A stretch of 64,000 nt of DNA from NCBI GenBank assembly GCA_964509335.1, contig CAZDXB010000002.1, positions 124,001 to 188,000 on the forward strand, in the 5' to 3' direction. The stretch's first letter is position 1. Every line of letters begins with the position of its first letter. The notes below the pieces were generated by a model. That model was not told the origin of the DNA, made no database searches, and saw only the letters and a list, made by a program, of their open reading frames with translations. Source of the DNA: CAZDXB01 sp964509335 (GTDB lineage Bacteria; Bacteroidota; Ignavibacteria; Kapaibacteriales; UBA2268). Below, one piece after another: positions 1 through 8,172 of this stretch. A program made the position numbers and the translations under genes.

Positions 1-48
1 ATCTCTGATGAAATTAGACGTCTTCTTGTTTTCCTTCGCTTCGCTCAT
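1..48 (-). CDS. Start of an unidentified gene, cut by the left window edge
   Basis: An ATG on the minus strand at position 48 opens a frame that stays open to the window edge (16 codons, beginning MSEAKENKK). A purine-rich AGGGAG ribosome-binding site lies at about 51-56, a good spacing for this ATG, and the gene follows the DUF4397-like lipoprotein gene in the same direction. Sixteen hydrophilic residues are too few to assign a family. It may belong to the same transcript as the two genes upstream. Confidence 0.5.
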   Translation of the reverse strand, partial: MSEAKENKKTSNFIRD

Positions 49-105
49 ATCTCCCTTTTTTATTAATTATATAATAATAAAAATATAGATTATTTATTTA
101 ACGAC

Positions 106-2130
106 TCAATACTCTTGCAAAACGACTCCCGTATAATTGTTTTGAGCTTCGGAGCCTCCGAAGATTACTGAATAGTTCTTCCCAAGCGGAAACGGCAAGT
201 CGTTAACCTGCAACAAAGTGTTATTAGTCTCGGAATTAATGAAAAATATGCTGAGATTTCTCTCGTATTCTATGTTTTGCAGACGCGACGCTCTTCCGTA
301 AGCTATTCTTTCGACTGTGAAAGGGTTGGACTCGTCGTCGTCGTCCAATTTAATCGATAATAAAGAAACCCCTTTGCTCGCGTTAATAAATCTCCTCTGA
401 TAAAAAGAAACCGAAACGTCTAAGGGTTCGTAAGAAAACTCAAGAAAATCGGGGTTTTCAATCTCGCCCGCTATAATAGTCAAATTCCTTTTATCTTTTT
501 CGGCGCCGATAACGTAGCTATCGCCTGTCGATAGCATTGTCAGCGAGCGCTCCCCCTCGGCGACAACCGTAGCCAAGCTCGCTCCATAATTCATTTTTGC
601 CCGCGTTAATGTGGGGTCTAATCTTAATTCAATCTGCTCGGCGTCGGGAACTAAATTGACAATTTGAGTGAAAACGCCTTCCGTCAGCGGTTCCAACTCG
701 GCGTTCTCTGTATTCTTTTCAATCAAATAAAATTCGTCCTCGCCTGTCGCGCCGTTCGTTGTTAACAGCATTAGGTAACGCCCGCCCGGCTGGATATCGC
801 CTACCGCGCAGTTAAGCAAACGAGCCGGTTGCGTTGTAGTAAACATCGTTATTGGCAAATTCTCCCCCGGCTTAACTAATCTTGGCTCCGATATTTCGCC
901 GTAAGATATATCTTCGGCTATAACGTCGCCTGAAAGATAACCTAAAGAATCAGCTTGGTCGGAATAAGGATTATCGTCCCGCGCAGCCATAGATAAAGTA
1001 ACCGTTTGCCTCATATAAGCCGCGTGAACGACTCTTATAATTGCGTTCCCGTAATCGTCCACTCTATACGGCTCGGTAAGCACGGATAGATTCGCCGCGA
1101 CCGTGGAAGAGTCAAACGCGATTATCGTATAACGCTCGGAAACGTCTAAAGACGCCGACTCGTAACTCGCCGTATCGCCTCCTACCAAGCAATAAAGCGA
1201 ATCCAAACTTCGCGAACTGCAAGCGCCTATTTTATTATAAGCTCCCACATACTTGGAATTCAACGTTTGTATAACGCCGTCTCCGACTATTTCGTCCGGT
1301 TGCTTAGCGAAAGTTACTTCCGCGTTCGATACGTTAATCGCCCGCATTTGAGTGGTCAAGCTTAACTCCGGCGTCTCTATCCCAAAAGCCTGGCTCGCGT
1401 CGTTAAACTCGTCGAGCAAATATATTTTTTCCTCATCCGAATTACTCTCTTTGCCGATAACGACCATATATTGCTTACCTTCGTCAAAAAATAAGTTAAA
1501 GAGCCCTAAAAACTCGGTTTCTCCGGCTTTCGTCCTTAATATTGAAATAGGAACCCCGTTTGAACGAACCGACATTTGCGGACTGGCTTTTCTATAGGAA
1601 ACGTTTGTCGCCAAAGGTTCGCCGTTCGGGCAACCCCGCTTCATTGAATACGTTCTGTTGGAATCGGGATAAGCGTTAAATATTTTTATATAAGCTTTCT
1701 TGCGTTCCTGCGGCAACCCGGCTAACGTGCCTACAGAGATTAGCGTGTCGAGGTCTCTTTGTATAGAATCCCCAGGCGCCGACGGAAGCCCGAATACCGT
1801 ATAATAATTATCGCGAAGAAATCTAATTTTATTCGACGCTCTAAACTCTGTCGAGCCGTTGAGTACAACGCTGGGATAAGACGAATCGGCAGGCGGCTGA
1901 ACCGCTTCGCTGCATTCGCCGTAACCAACAGTCTCCGTAAAAACTTCGCCGTCTAATCCAAGCTTTCGCTCTTGACCGTCGCTCGCGAAGTTAATAAAGC
2001 GCACCCTTACCGTTTTGCTTTGCGGAGGAGGATTTACTAAATCCGGATTTTCCTCGGCGCAACTTTGAATTAACAACCCAATAGCTAAGAGCAAAACTCT
2101 AAAATTATATTTCTTGAACTCGCTATTCAT
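106..2130 (-). CDS. DUF4397-like repeat lipoprotein
   Basis: A 674-residue predicted lipoprotein. The N-terminus has a short charged region, a hydrophobic stretch and a lipobox ending in LIQSC, so cleavage and lipidation at Cys24 are expected, with anchoring in the periplasm or outer membrane. The mature part is built of several divergent modules opening with phrases such as VRFINFASD, IKIFNAYPDS, RVVHAAY and QIVNLVPDAEQIELRL, the pattern typical of DUF4397 domains, which adopt beta-sandwich folds and often repeat in surface proteins. No T9SS sorting domain is present. The ATG lies inside the last codons of the upstream M1 peptidase gene (8-bp overlap), so the two are almost certainly co-transcribed and translationally coupled. 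The family assignment rests on repeat phrasing only; the biochemical role is unknown. Confidence 0.7.
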   Translation of the reverse strand: MNSEFKKYNFRVLLLAIGLLIQSCAEENPDLVNPPPQSKTVRVRFINFASDGQERKLGLDGEVFTETVGYGECSEAVQPPADSSYPSVVLNGSTEFRASNKIRFLRDNYYTVFGLPSAPGDSIQRDLDTLISVGTLAGLPQERKKAYIKIFNAYPDSNRTYSMKRGCPNGEPLATNVSYRKASPQMSVRSNGVPISILRTKAGETEFLGLFNLFFDEGKQYMVVIGKESNSDEEKIYLLDEFNDASQAFGIETPELSLTTQMRAINVSNAEVTFAKQPDEIVGDGVIQTLNSKYVGAYNKIGACSSRSLDSLYCLVGGDTASYESASLDVSERYTIIAFDSSTVAANLSVLTEPYRVDDYGNAIIRVVHAAYMRQTVTLSMAARDDNPYSDQADSLGYLSGDVIAEDISYGEISEPRLVKPGENLPITMFTTTQPARLLNCAVGDIQPGGRYLMLLTTNGATGEDEFYLIEKNTENAELEPLTEGVFTQIVNLVPDAEQIELRLDPTLTRAKMNYGASLATVVAEGERSLTMLSTGDSYVIGAEKDKRNLTIIAGEIENPDFLEFSYEPLDVSVSFYQRRFINASKGVSLLSIKLDDDDESNPFTVERIAYGRASRLQNIEYERNLSIFFINSETNNTLLQVNDLPFPLGKNYSVIFGGSEAQNNYTGVVLQEY

Positions 2131-4288
2131 TTATTATTAACTTATTTGTAATAACGCTTCCTCCGATTACGCATCGCGCTATATAAGTTCCGGTCGATAA
2201 ACCAAATGTCGTAAATTCAAACTCGTAAGTTCCCTTGGGATTAATACCCGAATAAACGCTTTTTACTTTTCTGCCGAACGCGTCGTAAAGATTAATATCA
2301 ATCTCTTTTTCGCCGTTCATATTTACTAATATCCTGCCGTTTTCTCCTTTAGATAAAGGATTTGGAAACACTTTCAATTTTCCTTCGACGATATTCTCCT
2401 TTGATTCCTTAACCGAAACAAGGTTCGAACCAATTTCAAAAATGGTTTTTGTAGGTTCCAAATCGACCGAATCGGGAGCGAAAGATAAGTTGAAATTGTA
2501 CTCTTGAACTCTCTCGTCGTTCACTACCGAATCAGTTCTAATTACTCCTTCCGGACCGAAGAACCTAATCCATACCGGCAGCTTGTAAACTCTAGGAACG
2601 TCTGCAATAATTTGCGTTTGCTCTAACGTTACTTTTACGTTATAGTTGTTTTCTCCGGCGTTGCGGGATTCGGTTTCAATATTATAAACCGGATGACCGG
2701 GATGATATATCCATTGGTCGAAATACTCCTCAAAATCCACGGGAAAATCTTCTATATTCTCCAATAAAATCCTTTTGAAATCCTCGGTGTCCCAAGCTTT
2801 ATCGCCAAATTCATTAAAAACTTCCCGCAAAATCTCCAAAAATTTATCTCTCCCGATTATCTCGGAAACCATATGATAAAACCACCCGGCTTTATAGTAC
2901 GTTGTCGCCACGTTGAAAATGTTGCGTATTGGGGGAGCGTAAATCGCCGGTTGAAAATCGCGATTGTTGTAATATAAATAGCCAATCTTCTTGCCAATCA
3001 TTCGATTGTAATAACTGTCTTTTCCGTCTTTCAAAGCCCAAAGCGCCTCGCTCCAAGTGGCGCCCCCTTCGTTTAGCCAAATATCCTTCCAAGACGCGCA
3101 AGTAACTAAATCGCCTATCCATTGGTGGGCGAGTTCGTGAGCTATTACCATTTGATTGCCGTAATCGTTGTTATATCCCCATCTGTTAATAACGCGCAGA
3201 ACCGACCTGTTAAGCGTAGTCAAAGTCTGATGCTCCATTCCTCCCGCCCAGAAATCCTGCACCGCTACCATTCCGTATCTCTCAAAAGGATATTCGCCAA
3301 ATAATCCTGAGAAATACTCCATCATATCGACCGTGTTTCTAAAAGCGTGAGTGGCGTTGTAAGACATTCCGTCGCTCGATGTGTCTTCGTAATCTTGAAG
3401 CCAAACGTAGTACTCGACTTTAATAGAATCGTCGGGGTTGCTGACGCGTTTATACCAATCGTAATAATAAGCGAATTTTGAAGCGGCCACGTGCAATAGA
3501 TAAGTCGCGACCGGAGACTCGTGCGACCAGTGAAACGTCTTGGAAACATCCGAGCTATCCACCGATTGAAGCGTTCCGTTCGCCGCGGCGGTAAATCCTT
3601 TGGGAACTCTTACCGAAATAGAGGCTATGGCTTTGTCGTTAGGCAAATCGCTGCAAGGCATCCATCGCCGAGCGTCTTGCGGCTCGCTCATAGTGTAAGC
3701 TATTCTTTGAGCCGTAAAAACCGAATCCTCGTCCGGCGGAGGTCCTATCTCGACAAAATGTCCTTTCTTGAATAAATATAGCCCGCCGTATTTTTCGGAC
3801 TCAAAACGATAATACACCTCCGCTTCTATTGTGTCCCCTTCCGAATAGGGAGCTTCAAATTCTATAGCCAATACTCCGCTATTTACCGGCGGAACGGGCG
3901 TTATCTTCTCTCCGTCGACAAAAACCGAATCTATTATTAAATTCTCGGCGTCTAAATCTATAAAGCTTAATTCCGCGACGTCCGAAACTAACGTTATTCT
4001 ATTCACGCCGGAATACTTCGCTGTGTCCCACATCCCGTAATCGGCGTTAAGCATATCGAACCAATCCATATATAAATCGTATTCTACGACGTCGTATGGA
4101 CGCTCAGGAGGCGGAACGTACTCTTTTTGAATCGTTTCGATTTTATGTTCTTCAAAGAAACGCGAATAAGCGCTCTTCTCGCCCTCTGGCTCGTATCCTA
4201 AGAAAATAGGAGAGTTATTAGTTTGCGCGGTCGCCGTTCCAGCCGCAAAAAAGATTATTATTCCTATAAACTGAAGCGTTTTTTTCAT
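2123..4288 (-). CDS. M1 family zinc metallopeptidase with T9SS sorting domain
   Basis: A 721-residue secreted aminopeptidase-like enzyme. A signal peptide (MKKTLQFIGIIIFFAAGTATA) is followed by a beta-rich N-terminal domain and a gluzincin catalytic domain. The zinc site HELAHQW lies near residue 382, with the third ligand in NEG exactly 18 residues after the second His (HExxH-x18-E), as in the M1 family. The exopeptidase motif, usually GxMEN, reads GGMEH, so the Asn is replaced by His. The C-terminus (FPNPLSKGENG to the end) is a type-A T9SS sorting domain, predicting export across the outer membrane and cell-surface attachment. It probably trims peptides outside the cell. The downstream lipoprotein gene overlaps it by 8 bp. 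It is divergent from the aldo/keto reductase gene. Confidence 0.9.
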   Translation of the reverse strand: MKKTLQFIGIIIFFAAGTATAQTNNSPIFLGYEPEGEKSAYSRFFEEHKIETIQKEYVPPPERPYDVVEYDLYMDWFDMLNADYGMWDTAKYSGVNRITLVSDVAELSFIDLDAENLIIDSVFVDGEKITPVPPVNSGVLAIEFEAPYSEGDTIEAEVYYRFESEKYGGLYLFKKGHFVEIGPPPDEDSVFTAQRIAYTMSEPQDARRWMPCSDLPNDKAIASISVRVPKGFTAAANGTLQSVDSSDVSKTFHWSHESPVATYLLHVAASKFAYYYDWYKRVSNPDDSIKVEYYVWLQDYEDTSSDGMSYNATHAFRNTVDMMEYFSGLFGEYPFERYGMVAVQDFWAGGMEHQTLTTLNRSVLRVINRWGYNNDYGNQMVIAHELAHQWIGDLVTCASWKDIWLNEGGATWSEALWALKDGKDSYYNRMIGKKIGYLYYNNRDFQPAIYAPPIRNIFNVATTYYKAGWFYHMVSEIIGRDKFLEILREVFNEFGDKAWDTEDFKRILLENIEDFPVDFEEYFDQWIYHPGHPVYNIETESRNAGENNYNVKVTLEQTQIIADVPRVYKLPVWIRFFGPEGVIRTDSVVNDERVQEYNFNLSFAPDSVDLEPTKTIFEIGSNLVSVKESKENIVEGKLKVFPNPLSKGENGRILVNMNGEKEIDINLYDAFGRKVKSVYSGINPKGTYEFEFTTFGLSTGTYIARCVIGGSVITNKLIINE

Positions 4289-4448
4289 AATAAAATATAG
4301 TCCCTTTATATTATTTTTTTTATATTATTTATAACTTATATTTTTAAACGAAAAAGATATTAGTTTCGTTGTTAAAAATTAAATATATCTTCAAATATAA
4401 AGATTTGAAAGCAAACAACGACAAAAAAGTTATTATAAGGGTTCGGCT
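4289..4448. promoter_or_regulatory. Divergent intergenic region, probable promoters
   Basis: This 160-bp, very AT-rich segment separates the minus-strand M1 peptidase gene from the plus-strand aldo/keto reductase gene, so it must hold both promoters. No clear TTTG/TAnnTTTG Bacteroidota-type pair with proper spacing was identified. An AAGGG tract at about 4437-4441 is the likely ribosome-binding site for the reductase. Confidence 0.4.
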
Positions 4449-5270
4449 ATGAACATCAGAAGCGAAATCAAACTAAACGACGGGAAAAGTATCCCAATTT
4501 TAGGATTCGGCACATATCTAATCAAGCCCGGCAAAAACACCTACGAAGCCGTCCGCTACGCCCTCGACGTCGGTTACCGCCACATTGACACCGCTTCGCT
4601 ATACGCCAACGAAGCCGACGTAGGAAAAGCCGTCGCCGATAGCGGAATACCGAGAGAAGAAATCTTCGTTACCACTAAAGTTTGGAATAGCGACCAAGGC
4701 TACGATAATACTATAAGAGCTCTCTACAGCAGCCTAAAAAAACTGAAAATGGACTATGTCGATTTGTATTTAATCCACTGGCCTCAACCCGGAACTAGAA
4801 AAGAAACTTGGCGCGCTCTCGAAGATTTATGCTATAAAGAAATCAACAAAAGCATTGGAATTAGCAATTACACTATTAGGCATACCGAAGAATTTCTCCC
4901 AAAAGCGCGAGTTAAGCCCGTTATTAATCAAATTGAATTCAATCCTTACCTATACCAAAAAGAACTTAAAAGATATTGCGAAAGACGTAAAATTGCTATT
5001 TCCGCTTACGCTCCGCTTGTCAGAGCGAAGAAATTCGACGACGAGCGATTAATAAAACTATCGGAAAAATACGAAAAAACTCCGGCGCAGATTCTAATCC
5101 GCTGGGCTTTACAGATTGGAACAATCCCTCTGCCAAAATCGGTGCATAAAGAAAGAATCAAAGAAAACGCCGAGGTCTTCGACTTCGAAATCAACGACGA
5201 CGATATGGATTATCTTTGCTCGTTTAACGTTAATTTCAGAGTAGCTTGGGACCCCTCAAAAATTGAATAA
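4449..5270 (+). CDS. Aldo/keto reductase
   Basis: A 273-residue cytoplasmic NADPH-dependent oxidoreductase of the AKR superfamily, of the usual length. The catalytic tetrad is intact: Asp47 and Tyr52 (in DTASLY), Lys77 (in TTKVW) and His110 (in LIHWP). The signature GYRHIDTASLYANE at residues 43-56, SIGISNY near residue 135 and the cofactor-binding region IPLPKSV near 226 are all present, consistent with the 2,5-diketo-gluconate reductase/YvgN group that reduces small aldehydes and ketones. The true substrate cannot be read from sequence. The next gene follows in the same direction after a 52-bp spacer that forms a long hairpin. Confidence 0.9.
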   Translation: MNIRSEIKLNDGKSIPILGFGTYLIKPGKNTYEAVRYALDVGYRHIDTASLYANEADVGKAVADSGIPREEIFVTTKVWNSDQGYDNTIRALYSSLKKLKMDYVDLYLIHWPQPGTRKETWRALEDLCYKEINKSIGISNYTIRHTEEFLPKARVKPVINQIEFNPYLYQKELKRYCERRKIAISAYAPLVRAKKFDDERLIKLSEKYEKTPAQILIRWALQIGTIPLPKSVHKERIKENAEVFDFEINDDDMDYLCSFNVNFRVAWDPSKIE

Positions 5271-5324
5271 TATCGCCTTTTTTCTTAACTTGCATTTTTG
5301 TTAAAAGAAAAATTGAGGCGATAT
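5270..5324 (+). promoter_or_regulatory. Long hairpin covering the spacer and the start of the propeller gene
   Basis: The arm ATATCGCC at 5270-5277 is exactly complementary to GGCGATAT at 5317-5324, and an inner segment TTTTTTCTTAAC pairs with GTTAAAAGAAAAA apart from a small bulge. The 3' arm includes the ribosome-binding GAGG and the first two bases of the downstream ATG. In a read-through transcript from the reductase gene this would hide the start of the next gene. It could equally serve as a terminator. This is inference from complementarity. Confidence 0.5.
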
Positions 5325-7413
5325 GAAAAACTATACTCTCTTAATTGCGGCTTTCTTAATTTTCCTTTCCTTTTCCAACGCTCAATCGCAAAATCCCGAG
5401 TGGATTCATTTTACGTCCAATAAAGTCAACGCGATTGTCGAGGACGCTAATTTCGTCTGGACCGGCGGCAGCGGACTCGTCAAGATAAAAAAAACAGACG
5501 GTTCGAAAACTTACTTTCTGCCGTCTAACAGCGGCTTACCGACAAACGCTATCAACGATTTGGCTATGGATTCCAACGGAAATCTTTGGATTGCTTCCAC
5601 AAAAGGATTAATTAAATACGACGGCGAAAATTGGGAACTGTTTAACCAAGACAACTCCGAACTTTCTAACAGCTACTTGTCTTGCGTCGCAACCGAGGAC
5701 AACGGCGACATCTGGGTTGCGGGATACGATTTCATTTCCCGTTTCGACGGCTCGGATTTTGAAAATTTCAACTCTGGAAACTCCAATTTTAACGGCTGGA
5801 AAGTTTCAGGCTTACAAATAGCCGACGGAATCGTTTGGGCGGCTTCCGAATTCGGATTGTTCAAATACGAAAGCGCCTCTTGGAGCAGATACGGAACTAC
5901 AAACTCAAATATACCGAGCGACAAAGTTTTGAGTTTAGAAATCGACTCGGAAAACGCCGTCTGGGTTGGCGCCGAAGAAGGTCTCGCAAAATATAACGGA
6001 GAAAGTTGGGAGACATTCAATTCGGATAACTCTCTTTTGGAATCCGACAAAATAACTGCTCTCGAATTCAACGACGGCATTGTTTACATCGGCTCTAACG
6101 CTGGTTTGTTCTCCTTCGACGGAACAGAGTGGAATAAGTTCAACTTGGATTTGCCGAACGATTATATAAACTGCGTTTTTGTTTCGAGCGAAGGCGGAAT
6201 CTTTGTAGGAATAAAAAATCTCGGGCTGGCTAAGTTCGCCGGCGTCTCTTGGTCTTTAGTATCGACTTCTATATTATGGCAACCCCTTTTCAATATTCAA
6301 GATATTTATATTGACAACGGCGGCGACGCTTGGCTCGCTACTTGGAATGGCATAGCGCGCCATAGCGGCGAGGAATGGTCTTATTTCTACTCGTCCGCCG
6401 AAGGCAAACCGCTCGTTAAAGCGACGGACTTCGCTCAATCTTCCGAAGGCGTCGTTTACGTAGCGCTTAAAGATTCTACTGTGGCAAGATTCGAAAGCGG
6501 CGAATTTCATATATTAGACATCGGAGTTCCAATAACCGATTTAAGCGAAATAGAAATTAGCGCCGACGGCGAAATCTGGCTCGGCTCCGACGGCGCCGGT
6601 ACGGCGGTTTACGACGGCGAAGATTGGAGGCTCTTTAACTACGGAAATTCAAAGTTGCCTGACGACATTATTTACGACCTTAAAATTGACGACGAAGGAA
6701 ACATTTGGACAGGGACTAGAGACGGTTTGGGCAAATACGACGGCAACGAATGGTTCTCGTACGATATGGACGACGGATTACCCGAGAACAACGTTACCGC
6801 CATTTCATTTGACCCCGACGGAAATATGTGGATTGGAACAGTTATAGGTCCATCAAAACGAGAAGACGGCGAGTGGATTTCTTACTTCGACGTACCCGAA
6901 GCGCTAGCGCGTATTAATTCTATCGATTTTGAAAATTCTACGCTATGGGCGGCTACAGATTTAGGCGCCTTGAAATTCGACGGCTCGGAATGGACGAAAT
7001 TCAATTCGGAAAATTCCAATTTAACCGATAACAATTTATTATCCGTAGCAATCGACGGCGAATCAAACAAATGGTTCGGAATGGAATCCTTCGGTTTAGC
7101 TATTTACAAAGAAGGCGGCGTTATTATGAACGCCGAAGACGCTCCTAAACAAATCGCGCTAGCGACCGTTTACCCGAATCCTTTTTCAAAAATTGCGAGA
7201 ATAAAGTTTCATACGAACAAAACCGCTTTTGTCGATTTAAATATTTTCGACGCCGCAGGCTCCAAAGTCGCAAATCTCGTCGAACGAACCCTGCACGCGG
7301 GCAACCACGACTTCGAGTTTGCCGGCGGCGACAAACCCGTCGGAACATACTTCTACGTCTTACAAATTGACGATAAAGTAGAGTTCGGCAAAATGATTTA
7401 TATCGGCGAATAA
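5323..7413 (+). CDS. Fourteen-repeat beta-propeller protein with T9SS sorting domain
   Basis: A 696-residue secreted protein. A signal peptide (MKNYTLLIAAFLIFLSFSNA) is followed by 14 repeats of about 40 residues of the two-component-regulator-propeller type, each containing a phrase such as GNLWIAS-GLIKYDGENW. Fourteen repeats correspond to two seven-bladed propellers, the same count as in the sensor domain of hybrid two-component systems, but no membrane segment or histidine kinase follows. Instead the last ~80 residues (VYPNPFSKIARIKF to the end) form a type-A T9SS sorting domain. It is probably a surface or released binding protein; the ligand is unknown. The ribosome-binding GAGG is placed 5 bases upstream of the ATG, inside a hairpin arm. 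Confidence 0.88.
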   Translation: MKNYTLLIAAFLIFLSFSNAQSQNPEWIHFTSNKVNAIVEDANFVWTGGSGLVKIKKTDGSKTYFLPSNSGLPTNAINDLAMDSNGNLWIASTKGLIKYDGENWELFNQDNSELSNSYLSCVATEDNGDIWVAGYDFISRFDGSDFENFNSGNSNFNGWKVSGLQIADGIVWAASEFGLFKYESASWSRYGTTNSNIPSDKVLSLEIDSENAVWVGAEEGLAKYNGESWETFNSDNSLLESDKITALEFNDGIVYIGSNAGLFSFDGTEWNKFNLDLPNDYINCVFVSSEGGIFVGIKNLGLAKFAGVSWSLVSTSILWQPLFNIQDIYIDNGGDAWLATWNGIARHSGEEWSYFYSSAEGKPLVKATDFAQSSEGVVYVALKDSTVARFESGEFHILDIGVPITDLSEIEISADGEIWLGSDGAGTAVYDGEDWRLFNYGNSKLPDDIIYDLKIDDEGNIWTGTRDGLGKYDGNEWFSYDMDDGLPENNVTAISFDPDGNMWIGTVIGPSKREDGEWISYFDVPEALARINSIDFENSTLWAATDLGALKFDGSEWTKFNSENSNLTDNNLLSVAIDGESNKWFGMESFGLAIYKEGGVIMNAEDAPKQIALATVYPNPFSKIARIKFHTNKTAFVDLNIFDAAGSKVANLVERTLHAGNHDFEFAGGDKPVGTYFYVLQIDDKVEFGKMIYIGE

Positions 7414-7463
7414 TTTTATTTGATTGGCGTTAACGCGAGCCGACAGCTGAAGCTGTCGGTTTC

Positions 7464-7628
7464 CTAACTCGTCCCAACGCTCCGGCATTGGGACGCATAG
7501 AACCGCGCGCGCTACGCGCGGCATAGTAAGACAACCGACGCGGAGCGTCTAAGTACGCGTATTAAAGACGTGCCAAGCCTCGCAGGTGTTGCACATCTGG
7601 CTTTTAAGCGGAGCGGACGGAACGAATA
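7464..7628 (+). repeat. Dispersed intergenic repeat, copy 1
   Basis: This segment begins CTAACTCGTCCCAACGCTCC and ends GGAGCGGACGGAACGA. It aligns along most of its length with 60331-60454. It contains two hairpins, GTCCCAACGCT/TTGGGAC and CCGCGCGCG/CGCGCGG, and the shared block ACGCGGAGCGTCT. Compared with the other copy it carries about 45 extra bases (about 7560-7606), themselves hairpin-like (GCCAAGCC/GGC). It encodes nothing recognisable and is probably a small non-autonomous repeat. Confidence 0.6.
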
Positions 7629-7641
7629 TTAAAAAGTAATT

Positions 7642-7663
7642 GAGACGCAAAATTTTGCGTCTC
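7642..7663. repeat. Perfect 22-bp palindrome
   Basis: GAGACGCAAAA is followed directly by its exact reverse complement TTTTGCGTCTC, and a T-rich run begins 8 bases later (7671). It could terminate transcription of the propeller gene, although it lies 229 bp past that stop codon, or it could be another dispersed hairpin. Confidence 0.5.
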
Positions 7664-7784
7664 TACGTCCTTTTTTAACCAGATATTTATTCAGAATTTA
7701 AAAATATTTATTATATTTGCGTTTTTTTGTATTATTATTTTGAATTACTACAAATTTGTATATATTATAAATAGGTAGATAGAT

Positions 7785-8162
7785 ATGGAAGCTAAGCTAA
7801 CGAAAATAAAAAGAGAAGAAGGCGACCTGATTCGCTTTGAATGGGACGACGGATTAACTGCCGTTGTAACCATCGAGGCTTTCAGGGACAATTGCCCTTG
7901 CGCGCAGTGCCAGTCGGCGACAAAATACGCCTCGAAACTACAGAAGTTCGTCGAGCAATCGCTCGTAGCGGAAAAGTATAATTTGCAGAAAATCGAACCA
8001 ATCGGCAACTACGCGATAAAACCCGTTTGGGGCGACGGGCACGAAGCGGGCATTTATCGCTGGGAAGACGTTAGAAAAATCTGCGAAGAAAACGCTCTCT
8101 CGCTAAAAAAAATCAAAGAGCAAAAAGCAAAAAAGAACGAAGATAATAAAGATAAAAAATAA
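7785..8162 (+). CDS. DUF971 (GBBH-like N-terminal domain) protein
   Basis: A 125-residue stand-alone DUF971 protein, the domain that forms the N-terminus of gamma-butyrobetaine hydroxylase. Family hallmarks are visible: the core around IRFEWDDG, the Cys motif CPCAQC near residue 43, which together with a His can bind a metal, and GNYAIKPVWGDGHEAGIYRW near residue 75. Single-domain members occur in many bacteria and are sometimes fused to or adjacent to iron-sulfur carrier (Mrp/ApbC) genes; that partner is not here. The C-terminal ~20 residues are lysine-rich and unstructured. The hutU start codon is only 10 bp downstream, so the two genes are probably co-transcribed. Confidence 0.85.
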   Translation: MEAKLTKIKREEGDLIRFEWDDGLTAVVTIEAFRDNCPCAQCQSATKYASKLQKFVEQSLVAEKYNLQKIEPIGNYAIKPVWGDGHEAGIYRWEDVRKICEENALSLKKIKEQKAKKNEDNKDKK

Positions 8163-8172
8163 GGAGCGAAAA

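Larger units (their letters stand above)
7414..7784. other. Intergenic region made of short repeats
   Basis: No gene is seen in this 371-bp stretch. It holds, in order, a CGACAGCTGAAGCTGTCGG hairpin (7441-7459) related to one at 11386-11414, a ~165-bp repeat related to 60331-60454, a perfect 22-bp palindrome (7642-7663) followed by T residues, and an AT-rich segment that should carry the promoter of the DUF971 gene. Confidence 0.6.

Noticed and set aside
7721..7784. A TTTG/TAnnTTTG promoter before the DUF971 gene
   Set aside because: TTTG-like words occur but the spacing between them is far too short for the Bacteroidota -33/-7 pair.
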